From assembly GCF_026410545.1 (NCBI RefSeq), contig NZ_JAPMIT010000001.1, positions 186,001 to 250,000 of the forward strand: a stretch of 64,000 nt of DNA, given 5' to 3'. A program made the position numbers and the translations under genes. Source of the DNA: Microbacterium sp. STN6 (GTDB lineage: Bacteria; Actinomycetota; Actinomycetes; Actinomycetales; Microbacteriaceae). How positions within the stretch are numbered: the first letter of the stretch is position 1; each line of letters opens with the position of its first letter. Below the pieces are notes generated by a model, which was not told the DNA's origin, ran no database searches, and worked only from the letters and a program-made list of their open reading frames with translations. Of this stretch, positions 27,999 to 36,654 are shown in pieces.

Positions 27999-28138
27999 AA
28001 CCGCCCCACGAGGGCATTCCCTCCTTGCACGCAGCTTCGTCGGCACGGGCACGAGCATCACGCCCGCACGACGAGCAAGGCTCCCTGACGGAGCCGGTTA
28101 CAGACAATGGTGTCTCACGCACCGCGAAAGGAATGTTG

Positions 28139-29461
28139 ATGAAAAGGCTCCTTGCAGCAGGCGGTGCGCTCGCTCTGCTCGCCGTCACACTCACCGGTTG
28201 CTCCGGTGGCGGCAGCGGCTCCAGCTGTCAGAACAAGATCATGCACTCCGACGCCACACAGGTGTCGATGTGGGCGTGGTACCCGAACTTCAAGCCCGTG
28301 GTCAACCTCTTCAACAAGACGCACAAGAAGGTGCAGATCTGCTGGACCAACGCGGGCGCAGGCAACGACGAGTACACGAAGTTCTCCACCGCGATCCAGG
28401 CCGGCTCCGGCGCTCCGGATGTCGTCATGCTCGAGAGCGAGGTCGTGCCGAGCTACATCGCCGACGGCTCCATCGTGAACCTCAGCACGCTCGGCGCCGA
28501 CAAGCTCAAGGACAACTACTCCGAGGGCGCATGGTCTGACGAGAGCAAGGGCGGCGATGTCTACGCGATTCCCGTCGACGGTGGTCCCGTCGGCATGCTC
28601 TACCGCAAAGACCTGTTCGACAAGTACGGCCTGACCGTTCCCACTACCTGGGACGAGTTCGCGGCCGACGCGCAGAAGCTCAAGGACGCGGGCGCCAAGA
28701 CACTCATGACCGACTTCCCCGGCAACGGCCGCGCCTACCAGACGGCGCTCTTCGCCCAGGCCGGCTCCGAGCCGTTCGAGCTCACAGGCAAGACGGACAT
28801 GAAGGTCGACCTCGACGATCAGGCGAGCAACAAGGTGCTCTCATACTGGAACGACCTCGTGCAGAAGAAGCTCGTGGGCACCGAGGACGCCTCCACGACC
28901 GACTACAACACGCACCTCGTCAACGGCACGTACGCGAGCGTCATCGCCGCCGCCTGGCTGCCCGGCTACCTGCAGGGCTTCACCGGTGCAGACAAGAGTG
29001 CGCAGTGGCGCGTCGCCCCCGTGCCCCAGTGGGATCCGGCGAACCCCGTGCAGATCAACATCGGCGGCTCCGCGTTCGCCGTCAGCAACCAGGCGAAGGA
29101 TAAGAAGGCGGCGGCCACCGTCGCCGAGGGCATCTTCGGAACCGAGGCGGCATGGAAGCTCGGCATCGAAAAGGCCGCGCTGTTCCCACTCTGGAAGCCG
29201 ATCCTCGAATCGGACTACTTCAAAGAGAAGGCGTACGACTTCTTCGGCGGTCAGCAGATCAACAAGGACGTCTTCCTCACCGCAGCGACCGAGTACAAGG
29301 GGTTCCAGTTCAGCCCGTTCCAGAACCTGGTCTACGACAAGCTGACCGACGCGGTCAACGCCACGAACAAGGGCAAGCAGCAGCCCGCGCAGGCGCTCGC
29401 CGGCTACCAGAAGGCGGTCGTGAGCTACGCCAAGCAGCAGGGCTATAAGGTCACCGAATAG
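28139..29461 (+). CDS. ABC transporter sugar-binding lipoprotein (AraN-like)
   Basis: 440-residue solute-binding protein from ATG 28139 (AAAGG eight bases upstream; the ATG at 28133 is too close). Signal peptide MKRLLAAGGALALLAVTLTG with lipobox LTGC. It contains the family-1 motif SGAPDVVMLE. Operon with two permeases and a GH51 arabinofuranosidase suggests arabino-oligosaccharide binding, as for AraN of AraNPQ in Bacillus. No ATPase nearby. Confidence 0.88.
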   Translation: MKRLLAAGGALALLAVTLTGCSGGGSGSSCQNKIMHSDATQVSMWAWYPNFKPVVNLFNKTHKKVQICWTNAGAGNDEYTKFSTAIQAGSGAPDVVMLESEVVPSYIADGSIVNLSTLGADKLKDNYSEGAWSDESKGGDVYAIPVDGGPVGMLYRKDLFDKYGLTVPTTWDEFAADAQKLKDAGAKTLMTDFPGNGRAYQTALFAQAGSEPFELTGKTDMKVDLDDQASNKVLSYWNDLVQKKLVGTEDASTTDYNTHLVNGTYASVIAAAWLPGYLQGFTGADKSAQWRVAPVPQWDPANPVQINIGGSAFAVSNQAKDKKAAATVAEGIFGTEAAWKLGIEKAALFPLWKPILESDYFKEKAYDFFGGQQINKDVFLTAATEYKGFQFSPFQNLVYDKLTDAVNATNKGKQQPAQALAGYQKAVVSYAKQQGYKVTE

Positions 29462-29470
29462 CGGATGCGT

Positions 29471-29494
29471 CGGGCGCCGACCTGTCGGCGCCCG
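29471..29494 (+). terminator. Stem-loop after the binding protein
   Basis: cgggcgccga (29471-29480) and tcggcgcccg (29485-29494) form a perfect 10-bp stem with a 4-nt loop, 9 bp after the stop. No T-tract. Probably an attenuator or mRNA-stabilising hairpin, as at 16411. Confidence 0.6.
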
Positions 29495-29588
29495 GCGTCT
29501 CGTGGCTCGCCCCGCCCGGGCGCGGGCCACGAGCATCCCTCGACGATGCGGCACCCAACGTGCCCCACATGATCAAAGGAAATGGCTG

Positions 29589-30539
29589 ATGGCTCAAACG
29601 GCAGTGACGGCGCCGCCGCTAGCGGCGATGTCGCGCTCTGGACGGCGTCGGGGAGACGTCGTCTCACGGCGGCGGGCGCGATGGGGCTGGGCGTTCACGG
29701 CGCCGTTCGCGGTGATTCTGCTCGTGTTCCTCATCGTCCCGCTCGTCTTCGCGTTCGTGCTGAGTCTGCAGAACACAACGCTCGCCGGCGGCACGTCGTG
29801 GGTGGGCTTCGCCAACTACATCAAGGCGTTCACCGATCCGCTCTTCCTCAGCGGAGTGTGGACCGTCGTGCTGTTCTCGATCGTGCTGATTCCCATTCAG
29901 ATGGTGGTCTCGCTGATCGCGGCGCTGCTGCTCGACGCACTGACGAGCCGGTTCGCCCGCTTCTCGCGTCTGATGATCTTCGTTCCATACGCTGTGCCCG
30001 CCGTGATCGGCGCGCTCATGTGGGGATTCCTCTACAGCCCGAGTTTCGGCCCCGCGCAGGAGGTGTTCGGCTGGATCGGGCTCACGGCGCCGGACTTCTT
30101 CGCGGATCAGAACGTCTTCGGCTCGCTCGTCAATATCGTGACGTGGCAATGGGCCGGGTACTACATGATCATCCTCTACGCGGCGCTGCAGGGCGTCGAC
30201 CCCACGATCTACGAGGCCGCCAGGGTCGACGGAGCGAGCGCGTTCCAGACGGCGGTGCGTATCAAGATTCCCATGATCGCGTCGTCGCTGGTGCTGATCC
30301 TCGTGTTCGCTCTCATCGGCACGCTGCAGTTCTTCAATGAGCCGCAGATGCTGCGCGGCATGGCATCCGGCTCCATCACCTCGCACTACACGCCGAACAT
30401 CTACGCGTACACCGTGGCGTTCTCGTACCACCAGTTCAATTACGCGTCGGCCATCGCGTTCGCGCTCGGCATCGTGATCTTCGTCGGCTCGTACGTCTTC
30501 ATGTTCGCGACGCGCAAGAGAAGTGGACTCATGAAATGA
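29589..30539 (+). CDS. ABC sugar permease, MalF type (AraP-like)
   Basis: 316 residues from ATG 29589 with AAAGGAAA upstream. Arg-rich tail, six predicted helices, EAA loop TIYEAARVDGASAFQTAVRI. The last four bases overlap the next gene (ATGA). Partner of the 30536 product in the third sugar importer. Confidence 0.9.
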   Translation: MAQTAVTAPPLAAMSRSGRRRGDVVSRRRARWGWAFTAPFAVILLVFLIVPLVFAFVLSLQNTTLAGGTSWVGFANYIKAFTDPLFLSGVWTVVLFSIVLIPIQMVVSLIAALLLDALTSRFARFSRLMIFVPYAVPAVIGALMWGFLYSPSFGPAQEVFGWIGLTAPDFFADQNVFGSLVNIVTWQWAGYYMIILYAALQGVDPTIYEAARVDGASAFQTAVRIKIPMIASSLVLILVFALIGTLQFFNEPQMLRGMASGSITSHYTPNIYAYTVAFSYHQFNYASAIAFALGIVIFVGSYVFMFATRKRSGLMK

Positions 30540-31486
30540 CCGCCGCCGACACCACTGCCGACACGACCATCGCGGTGACGCGAGGCGCGGGCCGCGGCAA
30601 GCAGACTCCTGCAGGGCGCACCGGGCGCTCGGCACCCCGCCGCCGCGCCCTGGCGATCCCGCACATCATTCTCGCGGCCTTCATCGTCTACTTCGCGCTG
30701 CCGTTCTGGTGGCTCATCGTGGCGAGCACGAAGAGCCAGCAGAGCCTGTTCGACGGCAAGACGAGCCCGCTCTGGTTCGCGTCGCACTTCGATCTGTTCG
30801 CGAACATCTCCGCCCTGTTCAACTACTCGGGCGGCCTCTACGCGCGGTGGCTCGGCAACTCGTTCCTCTACGCGATCGCGGGTGGTCTCGGCGCCACCGT
30901 CGTCTCGGTGCTCGCCGGCTACGGCTTCGCTCAGTACGCGTTCAGGGGCAGGCGCGCGTTCTTCGCGATCGTGCTCGGCTCGGTCATGGTGCCGGCAACC
31001 GTGCTCGTGATTCCCCTGTTCGTCATGATGAGCGCGGCCCACCTGACCAACACGGTGTGGGCCATGATCCTGCCCTCCATGCTCAACCCGTTCGCGGTCT
31101 ACCTCATGAAGGTGTATTCGGATGAGGCGATTCCCGCCGAAATGATCGATGCGGCCAGGGTCGACGGCGCGGGGGAGCTGCGCGTGTTCGGCCGGGTGGC
31201 GCTGCCGCTGCTGCGACCCGCCATCGTGACCGTGCTGCTGCTGTCGATCGTGGGAACATGGAACAACTTCTTCCTTCCTCTCGTCATGTTCTCGAACCCG
31301 CAGCTGTTCCCCATCACCGTGGGGCTCGGCGCGCTGCAGTCGCAGGCTCAGGTGAACACGGGCGGTCAGGCGCTGTGGAACCTCGTCATCACCGGCGCAT
31401 TCCTCTCGATCATCCCGCTCGTGGTCTCGTTCCTCACTCTGCAGCGGTACTGGCAGGGCGGCCTCTCGATCGGAAGCGTCAAGTAG
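30536..31486 (+). CDS. ABC sugar permease, MalG type (AraQ-like)
   Basis: 316 residues, start ATG overlapping the previous stop. Cytoplasmic basic tail (residues 1-38) and six predicted helices; EAA loop EMIDAARVDGAGELRVFGRV. Completes the importer with the MalF-type subunit. Confidence 0.9.
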   Translation: MTAADTTADTTIAVTRGAGRGKQTPAGRTGRSAPRRRALAIPHIILAAFIVYFALPFWWLIVASTKSQQSLFDGKTSPLWFASHFDLFANISALFNYSGGLYARWLGNSFLYAIAGGLGATVVSVLAGYGFAQYAFRGRRAFFAIVLGSVMVPATVLVIPLFVMMSAAHLTNTVWAMILPSMLNPFAVYLMKVYSDEAIPAEMIDAARVDGAGELRVFGRVALPLLRPAIVTVLLLSIVGTWNNFFLPLVMFSNPQLFPITVGLGALQSQAQVNTGGQALWNLVITGAFLSIIPLVVSFLTLQRYWQGGLSIGSVK

Positions 31487-31568
31487 TCCGTCGGCCGCAG
31501 GCCGCATCCGCTGTCTTATCACCCACGGCCACACGGCCACTAACCCCTCGACCAGTGAAGGAACTCCC

Positions 31569-33074
31569 ATGCACGAAGCCCAGATCGCCCTCGACCCCGA
31601 AGCCGTCGTCGCACCCGTCAATCGCCGGCTGTTCGGTTCGTTCGTCGAGCACCTCGGGCGCTGCGTCTACAACGGCATCTACGAGCCGGGGCACCCGAAT
31701 GCGAACGAAGACGGGTTCCGCATGGATGTCGTCGAACTCGTCAGGGAGCTGGGCTCGACGACGGTGCGGTACCCGGGTGGCAACTTTGTGTCGGGATTCC
31801 GCTGGGAGGACAGCGTCGGCCCGCGTGAGAAGCGGCCTGTGCGGCGGGACCTCGCCTGGCACTCGCTCGAGACCAACCAGGTGGGCCTCGATGAGTTCGC
31901 CCGGTGGCTGAAGCTGACGGACTCCGAGCTGATGCTGGCGGTCAACCTGGGCACGCGCGGCATCCAGGAGGCGCTCGACCTGCTGGAGTACGCGAACCAC
32001 CCGAGCGGCACGGCGCTGAGCGACCAGCGCATCGCCAACGGCACTCCCGAGCCGCACAACGTGCGCATGTGGTGTCTGGGAAACGAGATGGATGGCCCGT
32101 GGCAGACCGGGTACATGACGGCGGACGACTACGGCAAGCTCGCCGCGCGCACGGCGGCGGCCATGAAGATGGCCGACAGCACGCTGGAGCTCGTAGCCTG
32201 CGGGTCCTCCGGCTCGGGCATGCCGACCTTCGGTGACTGGGAGCGCGTCGTTCTCGAGCACACGTACGAGCACGTCGACTACATCTCGTGCCACGCGTAC
32301 TACCAGGAGCGCGGCGGCGACCTCGACTCCTACCTCGCCTCGTCGCTCAACATGCAGTACTTCATCGACACGGTCGTTGCCACCGCCGACCACGTGGGTA
32401 ACAAGCTGCGCAGCTCGAAGAAGATCGCTCTCTCGTTCGACGAGTGGAACATCTGGTATCTCGACGAGCACCAGGCGTCAGACGAGGTCAACACCGAGTG
32501 GCGTTACGCGCCACGACAGCTCGAAGACGTGTACTCGGTAGCGGATGCCGTCGTGCTCGGCGGCCTGCTCATCACACTTCTGAAGAACAGCGACCGGGTC
32601 ACGAGCGCGAGCCTGGCGCAGCTGGTGAACGTGATCGCCCCGATCATGACCGAGCCCGGCGGGCCGGCGTGGCGGCAGACCACCTTCTTCCCGTTCTCGG
32701 TCACGAGCCGGCTCGCCGCAGGCGTGGTGCTGAAGCCGCGCATCAGGGTGGGGCAGTACGAGACCGCCGTGTATGGCGCCGCCGACGTGGTGGATTCAGT
32801 CGCGACGTTCGATGCCGAGGCGGGGCGCGCGGCCGTGTTCCTCGTCAACCGCAGCCGCACCGATTCGCTCACCGTTCGCGTGGACGCGGGCGGCCTCGGC
32901 GTCACCCGGGTTGACGAGGCGCTCACGCTGAACGACGACGACGTGTACGCGAAGAACACGCTCGATGATCAGCAGCGGGTCGGGCTGAAGCCGAACGGCA
33001 CAGCCCGCGTCGATGACGGCACCGTCGAGGTCGTGCTGCCGCCCGTGTCGTGGACGGCCCTGGCGCTCTCGTAG
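31569..33074 (+). CDS. abfA: GH51 alpha-L-arabinofuranosidase
   Basis: Removes terminal alpha-L-arabinofuranose from arabinoxylan or arabinan oligosaccharides in the cytoplasm. 501 residues, the usual GH51 length. N-terminal NRRLFGSFVEHLGRCVYNGI, acid/base E173 in WCLGNEMDGPW and nucleophile E292 in LSFDEWNIWY; a C-terminal beta-sandwich follows. TGAAGGAA precedes the ATG. It lies 82 bp behind the transporter genes, under the same LacI control by inference. Confidence 0.95.
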   Translation: MHEAQIALDPEAVVAPVNRRLFGSFVEHLGRCVYNGIYEPGHPNANEDGFRMDVVELVRELGSTTVRYPGGNFVSGFRWEDSVGPREKRPVRRDLAWHSLETNQVGLDEFARWLKLTDSELMLAVNLGTRGIQEALDLLEYANHPSGTALSDQRIANGTPEPHNVRMWCLGNEMDGPWQTGYMTADDYGKLAARTAAAMKMADSTLELVACGSSGSGMPTFGDWERVVLEHTYEHVDYISCHAYYQERGGDLDSYLASSLNMQYFIDTVVATADHVGNKLRSSKKIALSFDEWNIWYLDEHQASDEVNTEWRYAPRQLEDVYSVADAVVLGGLLITLLKNSDRVTSASLAQLVNVIAPIMTEPGGPAWRQTTFFPFSVTSRLAAGVVLKPRIRVGQYETAVYGAADVVDSVATFDAEAGRAAVFLVNRSRTDSLTVRVDAGGLGVTRVDEALTLNDDDVYAKNTLDDQQRVGLKPNGTARVDDGTVEVVLPPVSWTALALS

Positions 33075-33087
33075 CTCCCGCCCCGCC

Positions 33088-33122
33088 GGTCGAGTAGTCG
33101 GCGCAGCCGGCGTATCGAGACC
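33088..33122. repeat. REP-like palindrome downstream of abfA
   Basis: ggtcgagtagtcggc and gccggcgtatcgagacc form a long imperfect hairpin around GCA. The flanking word ccgccccgccggtcg occurs on both sides. This kind of short palindrome is common after actinobacterial genes and may terminate transcription here. Confidence 0.55.
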
Positions 33123-33154
33123 TCCCGCCCCGCCGGTCGCACCAAGATAGAGGA

Positions 33155-33763
33155 ATGACCGCGACCATCCGCCCCTATCGCCCCGAAGATCACGACGACG
33201 TCTACGACGTGTGCCTGCGCACCGCGGCGGTCGGCAAGGATGCGACCGGCATCTACTCGAGCGACGATCTCATGCCGGATGTCTATGCCGGCCCCTATAT
33301 CGCGCTCGAACCCGAGCTCGCGTTCGTCGTCGACACGGGCGAGCGCGTGAGCGGGTACATCATCGCGGCGGCGAACACGCGGGAGTTCGTGGAACGCTAC
33401 CGCCGCGACTGGGTGCCCGTCTTTGCGTCTCGCCATCCGCGGCAGGCAGAGCGCGAGAGCGAGCAGTGGCTCGTCGACGCCGGCTACCGGCCCGAGCGCA
33501 TGCTGATTTCCGAGGTCGACGAGTACCCGGCTCATCTGCACATCGATCTGCTGCCGGGGCTACAGGGTCAGAGCCTCGGCAGGCAGCTCGTTCGAACGCT
33601 GCTCGGCGCGTTGCGCGAGCGTGGCGTGCCGCGGCTGCACCTCGGCATGTCGCCGGACAACGTGTCGGCGCGCGCCTTCTACGACAGGGTCGGCTTCCAC
33701 GAGTTGCCGTCGAGCACTCCGCGCGGGCCGCTGCTCGGCATTGCGACAGATGCGCCTGTGTGA
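33155..33763 (+). CDS. GNAT-family N-acetyltransferase
   Basis: 202 residues. N-terminal TIRPYRPEDHDDVYDVCLRT and the acetyl-CoA site LLPGLQGQSLGRQL plus NVSARAFYDRVGF are GNAT motifs. The acceptor is unknown. It stands alone behind the palindrome at 33088. It overlaps nothing and is convergent with the membrane protein gene at 33772. Confidence 0.85.
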   Translation: MTATIRPYRPEDHDDVYDVCLRTAAVGKDATGIYSSDDLMPDVYAGPYIALEPELAFVVDTGERVSGYIIAAANTREFVERYRRDWVPVFASRHPRQAERESEQWLVDAGYRPERMLISEVDEYPAHLHIDLLPGLQGQSLGRQLVRTLLGALRERGVPRLHLGMSPDNVSARAFYDRVGFHELPSSTPRGPLLGIATDAPV

Positions 33764-33771
33764 CCGAGGCG

Positions 33772-34326
33772 TCAGGAGCGACGTAGGCGCGGCATCCGCT
33801 CGAACCAATAGAGCAGGTTCGGCGATCGGCGGTGCAGCTCGGCGAGGGTGACCGCCTCTGACGGTTCTGTCACGGGCACCTCGAGATCGTCGAGCACCTT
33901 GCGCATGCTCTCGCGTGACCAGAACTGCCCGCGCAGGCGCAGCAGACGGCGCCCCTCGGTGTCACAGAGGAACAGCTGCGGCGTGGTCTCGAGCGCGTTG
34001 CTCTGATACACATCGACGAGCAGTGCGTAACCCACCTGGTCGGCGGTGAAGGTGTGCACCCGGCCGAAGAAGCCACGCTCGGTGACCGTGCGGTCGCCGA
34101 CGGTGACCACGGTGTCGAAGAACGCGATGAGTGAGAGCAGGCACGCGAGCAGAACGAGCACGTGCACGAGCAGGGCGATGGGCCAGGCGTGAGAGGGCAC
34201 GGTCAGCCAGTAGACGACCGCGAAGACCGGCGTGGTCAGGGCGAAGACGGCGAGCAGGCCGCGCGCGAAAAGGTGGCGATGCGGCTTGAGCACCACTCGT
34301 GTCGCGGCCAGATTCTGTTGCGGCAT
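33772..34326 (-). CDS. Hypothetical two-helix membrane protein, PH-like
   Basis: 184 residues: short cytoplasmic N-terminus, two closely spaced hydrophobic helices (about residues 22-42 and 49-71), then a soluble beta-rich domain (VTVGDRTVTERGFFGRVHTF) resembling bacterial PH-like domains. Function unknown. ATG at 34326. Gene-like codon bias and its own frame make it a real gene. Confidence 0.65.
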   Translation of the reverse strand: MPQQNLAATRVVLKPHRHLFARGLLAVFALTTPVFAVVYWLTVPSHAWPIALLVHVLVLLACLLSLIAFFDTVVTVGDRTVTERGFFGRVHTFTADQVGYALLVDVYQSNALETTPQLFLCDTEGRRLLRLRGQFWSRESMRKVLDDLEVPVTEPSEAVTLAELHRRSPNLLYWFERMPRLRRS

Positions 34327-34438
34327 GCTTCCCCACTGCTTGCTGGCTCTAAGTATCTCCCGAGCGGAGGGCAGGCGGTATCGGCATTTTGGGGGACAAA
34401 TGCTGCTTTTCGGCCTCCAGTCCGGGGGTCAGCGAGCG

Positions 34439-34747
34439 TTACGCAGGGCCGCCGGAGGTGGTGTCTTGCTCGGTTTCGGCGTTGTGGTGCTCCTGACCGG
34501 AGGGCTCTGGTGACATGCGAGAGCCGTCCTGCCCGTCGTCGGCGTCGTATGGCAGGTCTTCGCCGGCCGGTGAGCCCGGGTCGGTGCCGGGAATCGGGTT
34601 CGGCTCGGCTGGGCTCGGCGGGTTCGGCTCGACGCTCGGGTCGGGTGCCGGCTCGGAGCCGGGCGCAGGGTCGCCGCCGGGCTCGGGGCCGGGCTCGGGT
34701 GGCGTGCTGCGCGGAATCTCGTCTGGGCTCTCGGGAATCGTGTTCAT
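34439..34747 (-). CDS. Small Pro/Glu-rich disordered protein
   Basis: 102 residues almost entirely Pro, Glu, Ser, Gly and Asp (PEPGPEPGGDPAPGSEP), with no hydrophobic core or signal peptide, so intrinsically disordered and acidic. ATG at 34747. Possibly functional; no family recognised. Low-complexity composition means the coding call is not secure. Confidence 0.45.
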   Translation of the reverse strand: MNTIPESPDEIPRSTPPEPGPEPGGDPAPGSEPAPDPSVEPNPPSPAEPNPIPGTDPGSPAGEDLPYDADDGQDGSRMSPEPSGQEHHNAETEQDTTSGGPA

Positions 34748-34920
34748 GCCCGCGACCGTACGCCGCGCATCCCGCTCGTGACAGGCCCTCGCGGCCCGAC
34801 TGCCGCGGAACGCCGTTCGTGACTCGGCTTTGCGCGGTGGCAGCTACCGAGCCTGAGGGTTTCCAGCGAGCGGATGCCGTGGAGCAGCGCTCGACGCCTG
34901 TTGCGGTTACGCTCCCCAGC

Positions 34921-35007
34921 ATGAGCGAGAGACTCGCAGACATGCCGGGGGCCGACGATGACCTCGAAGTGCCGGACGACAGCAGCTGGCTGGAGCGCCG
35001 AGACTGA
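34921..35007 (+). CDS. Possible leaderless 28-residue acidic peptide
   Basis: MSERLADMPGADDDLEVPDD then SSWLERRD. A TACGCT box lies about seven bases upstream of the ATG, matching the leaderless arrangement seen at other genes in the window. Too short for composition tests; the 42-nt palindrome begins four bases after its stop and could be its terminator. Confidence 0.4.
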   Translation: MSERLADMPGADDDLEVPDDSSWLERRD

Positions 35008-35011
35008 GGTG

Positions 35012-35053
35012 TCGCGACGAGTCATGCAGGTGCAACACCCGATCTCGTCGCGA
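35012..35053. repeat. 42-nt palindromic dispersed repeat, copy B
   Basis: tcgcgacga (35012-35020) and tcgtcgcga (35045-35053), the same arms and total length as copy A at 14812-14853, with a shared ccgatctcgtcgcga half and a different loop. Confidence 0.7.
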
Positions 35054-35091
35054 ACGCACTGCCTGGGGGCGCGACGTCGACCGGTGGCCGC

Positions 35092-36327
35092 TTAGCCGTG
35101 GTACTGCACGGTGCAGGTGTGCTGGGCCGCTGTCTGGCCGTACACGTTGTCGGGCAACGTGACGGCGCCATCGGCCGAGCCGGGTGTCGCCGCGGCATCC
35201 GTCGTCTGGGCACCGCCCGCTTCGGCCGGAGGAGTCGGCTGGCTCGTGTCGAGTTGAGTGGCGCCGGCACCGCCGGTTCCGCCCGTGAGCACGACTGGCT
35301 TGTCATCTCTTAACGCGGTCATGAGCTGCTCGGCTGCGGCCTTGGTGGGAAGGACCCCATTCACGTCGGGTTCCTGCCCGCCCGGGTAATGATTGGGGTA
35401 CTGCACAAAGACGATGCTGTCGAAGTCGATGTTCTTGAACGCGAGGGCGATCTGCACGAGGGTTCCGACATCGGAGAGGTTCTCGGAGAGCGTCATGTTC
35501 TTCGCTGCAACCTTGGCAATTTTGTACAGGCGAGGGATGTCGGAGAGCTGGTCCCGCGTCTGGCGCACGAGCGCCGCGAAGAACAGTTGTTGATTGCTGA
35601 CCCGGCCGAGGTCGCTGCCGTCGCCAACGCCGTGGCGACTGCGCAGGAACGAGATCGCGGTCGGGCCCTCGAGCTTCACGGTGCCAGCGGGCAAATCGAG
35701 CGGCGGGTTCGTGTAGCGGTCGATGATGGGGTCGGCGAGGCACACCTCGACACCGCCCACTGCATCGGCGATGGCGATGGCGCCGTCGAACGCCACATCC
35801 GCGGCGTACGAGACGGTGAGGCCCGTGAGTTCCTCGACGGTCTTGGCGGTGCACGGCAGGCCGCCGTAACTGTACGAGACGTTGATCTTCTGCGACGACA
35901 TGGCGGAGTAGTGGCCGCCGCCCTCGCGCGGGCATGACGGGATCTTCACGAACATGTCGCGGGGGAACGTGACGATGGTGGCGTTCTTGTGGTCGCCGTC
36001 GAGGTGAATGAGCACCGTGACGTCGTTGAGCTTCTCGCCGCGCTTGCCATACGCGGGGTTGCCTCCGCCGCTGTCATCGCCGACCAGCAGAAAGTTCAGG
36101 CCGCCCTCGTATGCGCCAATGCTGGGCACGTGCTCGCCCTCAGTGTGCTCGAGCGCCACGGGAGGTTTGAAGCTGCGGGCGACATCCCACGTGGCGACTG
36201 CGGCCACGGCCACACCGCTCACTGCGACGACGGCAACCGCCGACAACAGCCACCGAACGAGCGTCAGGCCGGGCCGACTGCGCAGTCGGGCGTGGCTGAT
36301 CGGGGTCCGTTCGCGGGCCTTGCTCAC
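35092..36327 (-). CDS. LytR-CpsA-Psr (LCP) family protein
   Basis: Attaches glycopolymers to peptidoglycan from undecaprenyl-linked precursors, outside the membrane. 411 residues from GTG 36327: a cytoplasmic basic tail, one transmembrane helix (about residues 25-45), the LCP domain (LLVGDDSGGG, NDVTVLIHLDGDHKNATIVTFPRDMFV, FLRSRHG) and a Thr/Pro/Gly-rich C-terminal tail after residue 345. Catalytic Arg and Asp regions appear intact. Upstream, 139 bp separate it from tRNA-Ser. Confidence 0.92.
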   Translation of the reverse strand: MSKARERTPISHARLRSRPGLTLVRWLLSAVAVVAVSGVAVAAVATWDVARSFKPPVALEHTEGEHVPSIGAYEGGLNFLLVGDDSGGGNPAYGKRGEKLNDVTVLIHLDGDHKNATIVTFPRDMFVKIPSCPREGGGHYSAMSSQKINVSYSYGGLPCTAKTVEELTGLTVSYAADVAFDGAIAIADAVGGVEVCLADPIIDRYTNPPLDLPAGTVKLEGPTAISFLRSRHGVGDGSDLGRVSNQQLFFAALVRQTRDQLSDIPRLYKIAKVAAKNMTLSENLSDVGTLVQIALAFKNIDFDSIVFVQYPNHYPGGQEPDVNGVLPTKAAAEQLMTALRDDKPVVLTGGTGGAGATQLDTSQPTPPAEAGGAQTTDAAATPGSADGAVTLPDNVYGQTAAQHTCTVQYHG

Positions 36328-36466
36328 GCCTACGAACCTACTATGCGCATGCTGCTCTTCATCGCAGCGAGCGACCCTCAGATTGTAGGCGGCAAGAGAT
36401 GTCGCGGCTCAGGTGACGCCTGTGACGCGACTCATATGTCACCTATGACGCGACTCAGGACATTGG

Positions 36467-36551
36467 CGGAGGATGGGGGATTCGAACCCCCGAGGGCTTT
36501 CACCCAACACGCTTTCCAAGCGTGCGCCATAGGCCACTAGGCGAATCCTCC
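36467..36551 (-). tRNA. tRNA-Ser, anticodon GGA
   Basis: 85-nt class II tRNA. Acceptor stem GGAGGAT/ATCCTCC, T-arm with GGTTCGAATCC, anticodon loop reading TTGGAAA with GGA (decodes UCC/UCU), and a long variable arm typical of tRNA-Ser. Discriminator base is G. Fifteen bases covering its 5' end recur at 46499-46513. Confidence 0.95.
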
Positions 36552-36654
36552 TGGCGAGCCGTGAATCACGGCCAGAGAGCATCCTATCCGACTTGCGCAG
36601 GCGTCTGCGCCCGCACGGGAGCCGGTTGGACGCTCGATGATTAGGGTGAGGGGC

